Source of the DNA: an uncultured Candidatus Saccharibacteria bacterium
Lineage (GTDB): Bacteria; Patescibacteriota; Saccharimonadia; Saccharimonadales; Saccharimonadaceae
Assembly: GCA_948514425.1 (NCBI GenBank)
Contig: CAOQYN010000005.1
Span: 13,211 to 41,090, forward strand
Length of the DNA stretch: 27,880 nt
Direction of reading: 5' to 3'
Shown: positions 1-6,454 of the stretch, in pieces
How the letters are laid out: every line of letters begins with the position of its first letter
Numbering within the stretch: position 1 is the stretch's first letter
Program-made: the position numbers and the translations under genes
The notes under the pieces: generated by a model
Database searches by the model: none
The model's input: only the letters and a program-made list of their open reading frames with translations
What the model was told of the DNA's origin: nothing

Positions 1-36
1 TCCACTATCAGTGCCCTTATGTACCTTTTTATGCAT
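1..36 (-). CDS. Possible 5' end of a gene leaving the window
   Basis: An ATG at 36-34 on the minus strand opens a frame that stays open for all 12 codons to the window edge (begins M-H-K-K-V-H-K-G). It lies downstream of two leftward promoters and a long leader, which is why a gene start is suspected here. There is no clear Shine-Dalgarno and too little sequence to name a product. It may simply be chance. Confidence 0.2.
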   Translation of the reverse strand, partial: MHKKVHKGTDSG

Positions 37-89
37 TGACTTAACTAACAATCGAAGCTCGATCGTTAATTCCGTCTTACAATTTAGTA

Positions 90-254
90 TCTATCTCATC
101 TCTGAGATGAATACTACTTTCATCGTTGTCTCAAATTGTTAAATTGAAATTTTGGCATGATAATCTGGAGTCTCTTTTTAGGAAGAATCCGATAGATTAC
201 CTCGCATGATTTCTATCGTAATACAGAGGTTGCTCTTCGCAACTTGCTTAACTG
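90..254 (-). promoter_or_regulatory. Structured leader with short overlapping ORFs
   Basis: Predicted 5' leader of the leftward transcript. It starts with a hairpin (227-245, GTTGC/GCAAC stem with a 5-nt loop). Next, CGATAG (190-195) and ATTAC (196-200) face CTATCG (213-218) and GTAAT (218-222), an order that could form a pseudoknot or two alternative stems. Two tiny ORFs follow: 158-120 (12 codons) and 123-91 (10 codons), overlapping as ATGA. The second ORF spans two mutually exclusive hairpins, 106-111:119-124 and 96-102:104-110, which share TCATC. These pairings are seen in the sequence. A role in attenuation is inference. Confidence 0.35.
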
Positions 255-260
255 TTACTC

Positions 261-289
261 AGTATATCGCACGCTTCCGACAAAGTCAA
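261..289 (-). promoter_or_regulatory. Leftward promoter, proximal
   Basis: TTGACT (289-284), 17-nt spacer, TATACT (266-261) on the minus strand. Near-consensus spacing and boxes; predicted start near 254. It points out of the window to the left. Confidence 0.55.
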
Positions 290-405
290 CACTTTTTTCG
301 AAGATTTTCGACTTTTTTGGCGCTAATTACGCTCCGAAGTCGGTTTTGGTGATATTTTTTTACGATTCAAGAGGTGATTTTTCTGTTTTTCACCACTATA
401 ATTCC

Positions 406-434
406 ATAGTAGCACAGATTCGTGAAAAAGTCAA
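406..434 (-). promoter_or_regulatory. Leftward promoter, distal
   Basis: TTGACT (434-429), 17-nt spacer, TACTAT (411-406) with an extended -10 (TGC directly before the -10 hexamer). It shares the TCTGTGC element with the promoter at 13638. With 261-289 it forms a tandem promoter pair. No gene is visible between the two. Confidence 0.5.
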
Positions 435-507
435 TACTTTTTATGGTTTAATTTATGGGAGTTGTCAATTTAAGGTAATTTGGAGGGTATATCGTGAGAT
501 GAATATG

Positions 508-550
508 AAAAATCCCACACCGCATACCCTGAGGTAGTTGGTGTGGGATT
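508..550 (-). terminator. Rho-independent terminator of the 564-2617 helicase gene
   Basis: Perfect 11-bp stem (511-521 with 540-550) followed on the minus strand by five T residues (508-512). It begins 14 nt after the helicase stop codon. Confidence 0.8.
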
Positions 551-563
551 AAAATAGGTTTAG

Positions 564-2617
564 TTAGTTGTGACTGCTCGACAATAATTCTGCTATTGCA
601 TCGCGGTAATTACCATACCTATTTGTTACAGTACTATAACAACATGTTGTTGTATATCGATTCCACTCGGTCCGAGATGGCGCATGTCCAAGCTTATGAT
701 AGATTCTGTGCGCTTCAGTACGGATTTCCTGATCAGTGTACTTTTGCCTTTTCTTTAAGTCACCTACATCCAAACCCATATCTTGGTAAACGTCGCCGTA
801 TTTTGCGTAAAACTTTCTAATCTGAGACTTCGTTGGCATCGTTTCATCAGCTTCCAATTGTGCAGTGGTAGGAATACTACCGCCTAATTCTTCAATTTTT
901 CGCGAGAGCGCCAACTTAATGTTCTCCTTACTGTCAAAAACTAGTCTGCTTTCTGGGCACTTTTTTCTAGATCTAGAGACTGGTTTTTTACTAGCAATCC
1001 CAGCAAGGTAATTGAAATTGCCAATTGTACCATATTGCCTAGATAGGGTACTCCATGATGGGAATTCGGGATTGTCTTCAATATTCTTTACTGTAAGAAA
1101 TTCGCGTCCCAACTTAGATACATATGCGCGAGCCATAGCAAAGAGTTCATCTTCCAAATCAAATCGGCCACGCTCGTTTGATAAGCGCTCATATTGTAGA
1201 CCTGCTGCGACTATTGCTGCTTCAAAGCTTCCAAATCGATTCTGCAGAGTAGCATATACCGGCATTTCAATATCCGAATTAGCGTAATCGGTGTAGCTGA
1301 GAATTGTCTTACCTAATCGATCTGCTAACTGCTGGATTGCTGCAATACATTCTTCGCACGTCCATTCTTTTCGACTACGCACTGTTTCCAAAAGTGTAAT
1401 AATGTCTATTATGCGACTTTGAAACTCTGGAGTAGCGGTATTGAGCGTAAACTTTTCTCTTGAGTCGGCTTCGCCGGCACCGTGCGGGCTGTATTCCGTG
1501 ACTGGTATCTGAAGTTTAAAGTCATCAATTTCTTGTTTTAACTCAAGTATTGCCTTAATACGTTCACAATTGCCAACAAAATCAAGAACTAGCACTTTTT
1601 TCTTGCCTTTAGCTAGACGAGTACCACGGCCAAGCTGCTGATAGAAGACCGCTGGCGAAACCGTATTGCGTAAAAAGACAATAACGTTTGCATCTGGTAT
1701 ATCAACACCTTCGTTCAGCATATCGACGGAAATAATTGTGTTAATCTCACCGCTCTTGAAGGCACGTAAAGCACGGTCATTCGCCGAATCGCTATTTTTC
1801 TTGTGTACCAACGCTGCATTATCGCCCATGAGCTGAGCAATTTTACGAGCGTGAGTAATCGTTCGGCAGAAAATCATCGTCTTCGGATTTTTCACCCCAG
1901 CGGAATACCCGCCGATTAGACGAACGATCTCCTCATCACGCTTCTTGATAAAAAGCGTGCGATTGAGCTGCTTAATAGATAACTTTTCGTTACTGGCAAG
2001 ATATTCATCCAATCTCTCTTGGGATAAATCATCTAGAACTAATCGATAATCACATTCTGCGATTAGCCCGCGTTTCGTAGCCTCGACAAAGCCGAGTTCG
2101 TAGACTGGCTCGCCATAAAACTCCTCGATTTTCTGACCATCAAGACGGTCAGGTGTCGCCGTAAGTCCGAGCAAAAATTCGGACTGAAAATAGCGAATTG
2201 TCGGGAAATATGTCCGTGCCTTGCTATGGTGTGCTTCGTCAACGATAATATAATCAAACTCGTCTTTCTGAAAGTTTTTGCGGTTCTCCTTCATAGTCTG
2301 GAAGGTTGCAAAAAGAAAATTCGTTGGGCGAGTTGTTTTATCACAGCCAACATACATGCCATAGCTAAATTCTTCACCGAAATAATCCTTAAACTCCTTT
2401 TTGGACTGGCGGAGAATTGGCTCCGAGTGGCAAAGAATCAGTACATGTCCAAACGGTTTGTCGGTAAAAACTTTTCGACAGCAAAAGCCGCCGTATATGT
2501 CTTGCCAAGACCGCTCGCCATGACGACAAGAGCGCGTTTTTCGCCCCTCGCGATGGTTTTGTCGATTGCCGCTAAGCATTCCTTCTGGTACTCTCTTGGT
2601 TTGATTCCTTTATTCAT
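564..2617 (-). CDS. SF2 DEAD/DEAH helicase with C-terminal HNH-associated repeats; frameshifted
   Basis: ATP-dependent nucleic-acid helicase. The natural start is ATG 2617, behind a strong Shine-Dalgarno (AAGGAGGGG). This frame reads PREYQ (Q-like motif) and SGLGKT (Walker A, residues 35-40) but stops at 2438 after 59 codons. The rest (DEAH near residue 127, TATP, QQLGRGTR motif VI) is in the -1 frame. The break is at a run of five A on the plus strand (2466-2470); one extra base would restore a 684-residue protein. The frame that continues to 2579 upstream of the break is an artefact, since it replaces motif I with nonsense. From about residue 415 there are four repeats of roughly 50-60 residues of the homing-endonuclease-associated type (pattern LG..P....L......P....I...YG....A). 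Such repeats are thought to bind DNA. Real frameshift mutation, phase variation or assembly error cannot be separated here. Confidence 0.85.
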
Positions 2618-2832
2618 AGAAATCCCCTCCTTTTCTATTTTTGAGATAAAATCCAGATATTACGCAGTATAACAACTAACTTTTAAAGTGCAGGTGTCTC
2701 GCAAGATTTGCGAGACTGGTATTTTGATAGAAAAATACCACAATTTTAACAAGTTTGAGCCGTTTGTGTCTAATTTAGCCTTATTGACCCTATCTTGCAA
2801 AAATTGCAGGGGTAGAATTATTACTACTCCAC
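2618..2832 (-). promoter_or_regulatory. Structured 5' leader of the helicase gene
   Basis: The 215 nt between the predicted transcription start and ATG 2617 hold three hairpins. 2790-2815 is an imperfect stem with one bulge. 2717-2740 is a perfect 9-bp stem (TGGTATTTT/AAAATACCA). 2696-2716 is a perfect 9-bp stem (GTCTCGCAA/TTGCGAGAC, 3-nt loop). The last two are directly adjacent. No T-run follows either, so they are not ordinary terminators. The function is unknown; a cis-regulatory RNA or protein-binding leader is possible. Confidence 0.45.
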
Positions 2833-2838
2833 ACTTAC

Positions 2839-2867
2839 ATTGTATCACAGATTGTCTATTTTGTCAA
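2839..2867 (-). promoter_or_regulatory. Promoter of the helicase gene
   Basis: TTGACA (2867-2862), 17-nt spacer, TACAAT (2844-2839), with TGA directly before the -10 giving an extended -10. It is the best promoter match in the window on the minus strand and contains the TCTGTGnTAnnAT pattern. Confidence 0.75.
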
Positions 2868-2968
2868 GATATTAGGACCACTGAGTGTTCGGCTAGCAGT
2901 GTTGACATAGGTAACCCCAAACGGAATTCCGGTATCATGGGCTTCCGTCTGAATTATGGTTTGGCTGC

Positions 2969-3406
2969 CTATTGAGCTGCGTACGGACAATTTTCACAGT
3001 TGGCGTGATGAGTACTGTGAAAATAGCCATTGCCGCAATTACCATGATGGCGACCATTACCTGAGTGCCAACCGTAACTGTAGCCGTTATAAGATGTGTG
3101 CTTGGATGTTCCCTGCGACTGGTTTGCCGCTTGAGTTTCAGCCTGGTCTTGAGCTGGCTGACTTGTAGCTTGGGATTGCGAAGTCTGGCCTTCGACTGCA
3201 CTGTAATATGGGCAGTTCGGGTCGGAGTTGTGGTGAAGGTGCTGCGGCGCAGATGTGACGTATGCGCCGCGCGTCGCTGTATGACGGTATTCGCCCTGCG
3301 CGTGGTGTGGACCGCCCCAAGCGTTGGCGGTGGAGCCGTAACCTAAAACGCCCGCAGCAATCGCTAGGCTAGGAATAGTTGCAACGACAAAATAATTCTT
3401 ACTCAT
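2969..3406 (-). CDS. Small secreted His/Gln/Ser-rich protein, function unknown
   Basis: 145 residues from ATG 3406. The N-terminus is a signal peptide: Lys near the start, a hydrophobic core to about residue 22, and an ANA-W cleavage site near 29. The mature part is rich in His, Gln, Ser, Asn and Gly, has a Gln/Ser/Thr/Ala-rich middle, and carries two NCPY motifs (DPNCPYY and CENCPYA) plus one more Cys, so disulfide or metal binding is possible. An in-frame ATG at 3439 would spoil the signal peptide. The 3406 start sits 6 nt after TATAAC (3418-3413, extended by TGT), so a leaderless message is likely. I do not recognise the family. Confidence 0.65.
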   Translation of the reverse strand: MSKNYFVVATIPSLAIAAGVLGYGSTANAWGGPHHAQGEYRHTATRGAYVTSAPQHLHHNSDPNCPYYSAVEGQTSQSQATSQPAQDQAETQAANQSQGTSKHTSYNGYSYGWHSGNGRHHGNCGNGYFHSTHHANCENCPYAAQ

Positions 3407-3489
3407 GTTTTGGTTATAACATGAAAGTTTAAAACTCAATAATGCTTATCTTATAGATCAAACTCGTAGATTTCGGCATTTTGATAATC

Positions 3490-3915
3490 CTAGCTGAATT
3501 TAACTAGATCAAGTGGAGCGGCGCCGCGACGAGCAAAATCAATCGCACTAATAATCCAATCGGCTCGGCGAAGCTGATCACTCATGGCGATAATCTCCTC
3601 GTAAGTAAACCATTTGGCCTCAAGAATTTCGCCAGCTTGAGGCTTAACAGAGTCTGTCAATAGCTTGGTAGTAAAAAGTATTGCAACAAAAGTGTCATTA
3701 GGCACAAGGTGATTGCCGATGCTGCAGACACCCGTAAGTTCAACGTCACAATTAGTTTCCTCTTTGATTTCGCGCTTAGCACCATCAAAGATCGACTCTC
3801 CAGGATCAAGATGTCCAGCTGGGACGTTCCATTTGCCATAGCAACTGGCTTTCGATTCTTGAACGAGAAGGTATTTATTATCTTTTTCTACGACTCCCCC
3901 AACGATGATTGGCAT
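3490..3915 (-). CDS. Nudix hydrolase (MutT-like)
   Basis: 141-residue cytoplasmic pyrophosphohydrolase of nucleoside-diphosphate-linked substrates; the exact substrate cannot be told. The Nudix box runs from Gly34 (G-x5-E40-x7-R48-E49-x2-E52-E53), with Asn where the box usually has its last Gly. ATG 3915 is chosen over the upstream ATG at 4020 because it has a good Shine-Dalgarno (AAAGGAAA) and starts right at the domain (MPIIVGGVV). It begins 1 nt after the stop codon of the aminopeptidase, so translation is probably coupled. No terminator was seen after it. Confidence 0.9.
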   Translation of the reverse strand: MPIIVGGVVEKDNKYLLVQESKASCYGKWNVPAGHLDPGESIFDGAKREIKEETNCDVELTGVCSIGNHLVPNDTFVAILFTTKLLTDSVKPQAGEILEAKWFTYEEIIAMSDQLRRADWIISAIDFARRGAAPLDLVKFS

Positions 3916-3916
3916 A

Positions 3917-6442
3917 TTATTTCCTTTCTTGTGATTTGGTTTTAAGTAAGGCGCTGAGTTTTGTTTTGACGCCAGTAGTATCTTGCTTGATGAGGGCAAG
4001 GCGAGCATCAATAGCGACATGAGCGATCTTCAGAGAGCGTGCAAGAGCCGGTTCATTTGATTTCGTAGCAAAAAAGTCGTAGAAAATTTGCGCTTCCGCC
4101 TGAGTCTGAATGAAGTTGGCAGCATAGCGTGGATAGTCTTCGAGGGATTTGTCCCCGCTAAGTTTAACAACGAAATCCCAATTTTTAGTCAACCATTCAA
4201 GAGTTAGCTGACGCGTGCGGTAGTTACGCAGCAGATAAATATATAGGAAGATATGATCTTGTGGGCGAACGATATCAGTCTGGCGCAACAATGTTATCAA
4301 GCGTCCAAGGTGCGCAGGTTGTTTGGCGTAACCAGCAAGAATAGCGAGAAGAGTATGCTTAATGTCGGGGTCAGTTTCAGATTGGTAACGCTCTAGCCAC
4401 TCAGTAAATACTTCGGATTCGGATTGGCGAAACTTAGCAGCTAAAACGTGAGGGCGCAGTTCAGGGTCGATTTGTGAGAAATCCGACTGGTAGAGTGAGG
4501 CTAGATGTTCTAGAACTTGGGAGTCTTCTACATAATAGGCAATACCTAATATAAGATCGCGCGTTCGGACAGCATCGGCGTCGTGAATAGAGCCGTAGTC
4601 TAGTGAGGCAAAACGAGGATAAAAAATTGAGGCAAGAAATTTTTTATAATCCCCTACCGCGGAAACTAACGAGGAGGCAGACTGAGTATAGTCAGCGGGC
4701 GGACAGAAAAGTTTGAGATCAGAAATCATAATACCAACAATTTGAAGCACGGCAGCAGAAGTTGTAGAAGCGAATTTTGGTAGCAAATCTAGTAGCGAAT
4801 CCGAAGCGACTTCGGGCGTACGAGCAAGCAGAAGGCGGTCGATCAGGAGTCGAAGTTGCTGCTCAGTAGAAAGCGTTTCAAAATTTGAAAGTTTTTGTAA
4901 AAAATCAGTGTCGTTGAGGTTGATGAGGTAGTGTCCAGACATATCATCTTCAATTTTGGGGAGTGGCCATTTTGTAGAGTCAGTCTCACCAGTAATCAAA
5001 AATCGCCTCTCACGACCATCAATCAACTCAGGATATCCTGGCTGAGAGATCCAAGCGTTCATAAAACTTTTAATATCAAAATCAGCATAGGGCTGGAGTG
5101 AGCACCAAAGATCATCACCGACAGTATTCTCATATTTGTAGCGTTCGAAGTAATACTTAATACCATCGTAGAAGCGTTCTTCGCCCATCAAACGTATTAG
5201 CATAAGAACGAGACGAGCGCCCTTTGCATAGACTATGGCAGAGTCAAAAAGAGTAGCAATCTCTGCGGGATTATGGACTGCCTGTTTGACAGCTTGAACT
5301 CCAGGTAAACAGTCACGCTGCAAAGCGGCAAAACAATCGTTTGTAAAGAAATCTTCCCAGACGCGCAGTTTGGGATAAATTGCATCGGCGGCATAGTACT
5401 CCATAATGGTGGCAAAAGACTCATTCAACCAAAGATCATCCCACCAACGCATGGTGACGAGATTGCCAAACCATTGATGAGATAATTCGTGAGTAACCGT
5501 TGTTGCTACTTTGCGCTTAGTGTCGGCGCTAGCATCACCAGCTGCCAACATCATAGACTCACGATATGTCACCAGCCCCCAATTCTCCATCGCACCAGCT
5601 TCAAAATCAGGCAAGGCGACTTGGTCGAGCTTAGGTAGGGGATACTTCGTATCGAATTTTTGGCAATAATATTCAAGCGCCCGCATGGCGGTTTGATTAG
5701 CAAAAAGTAGACTTTCGAGAGGCTGGCTGAGAGTGCAATATGACGAGACACGGATGCCATCCTTGTTGACAGTTGAGATACTTTGGAGCGGGCCGATTAC
5801 CCAAGCTAGGAGATAAGTTGACATGCGAGGCGTTGTCGCAAAAGTATAGCGATTTTGATCTTTGTGTTCTAGTGGCATGTTTGCCAAAACCACGTCGCCA
5901 GGAGTAATATCGGGAGTAAGTAAGACAAGATGAAATTCGGCTTTAGCGGCGGGTTCATCAATACATGGAAAAGCTTCGCGAGCGTAGTGAGATTCGAACT
6001 GTGTGGCGATAATCTCTCGTGTTTCGCCATCATAATCGTACGAGGACAAATAGCAGCCTTCCATATTGGAGTTGATGGGTGCTTCATATTCAATACGAAA
6101 AGACACCATATTGCGATCATCAAAATCTTCGTCGTAGTTAGTCTTTACCTGCTGAGCGAGCTGCATTCGCATTTCGCTAGTGAGGGAGATTTTAAGCTCT
6201 TTACCGTCATATTCATAAGGACAGGGAGTAAAAGTATCTTCTTCATAGTAACTACGCCCCATCCAACTTCGAGCTTGGAAGCTGACGGATGTAATCTTTA
6301 AATTTGTTCCATGGAACTTAATGTGATCGGATTTTGATTCACCGTCGACGGTTACTGTGCCACGAATAATCCGTTTTTTACGAAATACATATAGTTCTAA
6401 CCAATAATATTCGGGTATAAAGTAATCCAAGAATCTTTCCAT
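3917..6442 (-). CDS. M1-family zinc aminopeptidase
   Basis: 841-residue metallo-aminopeptidase that removes N-terminal residues from peptides, probably in the cytoplasm (no signal peptide seen). Motifs in order: exopeptidase GAMEN (283-287), zinc site HELSH (318-322) and the third zinc ligand Glu341 in NESFA, giving the HExxH-x18-E signature. The C-terminal half is helical and resembles the ERAP1/PepN C-terminal domain. For a fermenting, amino-acid-dependent epibiont, peptide use is a plausible role (inference). The ATG lies 6 nt after TATAAT (6454-6449) with no Shine-Dalgarno, so its own message would be leaderless. It is followed by the Nudix gene with a 1-nt gap. Confidence 0.95.
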   Translation of the reverse strand: MERFLDYFIPEYYWLELYVFRKKRIIRGTVTVDGESKSDHIKFHGTNLKITSVSFQARSWMGRSYYEEDTFTPCPYEYDGKELKISLTSEMRMQLAQQVKTNYDEDFDDRNMVSFRIEYEAPINSNMEGCYLSSYDYDGETREIIATQFESHYAREAFPCIDEPAAKAEFHLVLLTPDITPGDVVLANMPLEHKDQNRYTFATTPRMSTYLLAWVIGPLQSISTVNKDGIRVSSYCTLSQPLESLLFANQTAMRALEYYCQKFDTKYPLPKLDQVALPDFEAGAMENWGLVTYRESMMLAAGDASADTKRKVATTVTHELSHQWFGNLVTMRWWDDLWLNESFATIMEYYAADAIYPKLRVWEDFFTNDCFAALQRDCLPGVQAVKQAVHNPAEIATLFDSAIVYAKGARLVLMLIRLMGEERFYDGIKYYFERYKYENTVGDDLWCSLQPYADFDIKSFMNAWISQPGYPELIDGRERRFLITGETDSTKWPLPKIEDDMSGHYLINLNDTDFLQKLSNFETLSTEQQLRLLIDRLLLARTPEVASDSLLDLLPKFASTTSAAVLQIVGIMISDLKLFCPPADYTQSASSLVSAVGDYKKFLASIFYPRFASLDYGSIHDADAVRTRDLILGIAYYVEDSQVLEHLASLYQSDFSQIDPELRPHVLAAKFRQSESEVFTEWLERYQSETDPDIKHTLLAILAGYAKQPAHLGRLITLLRQTDIVRPQDHIFLYIYLLRNYRTRQLTLEWLTKNWDFVVKLSGDKSLEDYPRYAANFIQTQAEAQIFYDFFATKSNEPALARSLKIAHVAIDARLALIKQDTTGVKTKLSALLKTKSQERK

Positions 6443-6448
6443 ATTTAT

Positions 6449-6454
6449 ATTATA
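6449..6454 (-). promoter_or_regulatory. -10 box of the M1 aminopeptidase gene
   Basis: TATAAT, directly after the TGA stop of the methyltransferase and 6 nt before ATG 6442. Predicts transcription starting at or next to the start codon. Confidence 0.5.

Noticed and set aside
244..537. 97-codon open frame on the plus strand starting with TTG
   Set aside because: No ribosome site, low-complexity T-rich composition, overlaps two minus-strand promoters and the helicase terminator.
2438..2617. Programmed -1 frameshift to express the helicase
   Set aside because: The sequence at the break (G TTT TTA in the starting frame) is not a good slippery heptamer and no stimulating Shine-Dalgarno or hairpin was found close by. 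An indel is simpler.
2660..2848. 62-codon frame on the minus strand upstream of the helicase
   Set aside because: Its start overlaps the -10 box of the promoter, so it would not be transcribed; it covers the hairpins and looks non-coding.
2915..2966. Terminator after the secreted His-rich protein gene
   Set aside because: Only a broken stem with large internal loops can be drawn, and no T-run follows on the minus strand.
3065..3346. Plus-strand open frame opposite the secreted His-rich protein
   Set aside because: Antisense shadow; the minus strand has a signal peptide and sensible composition.
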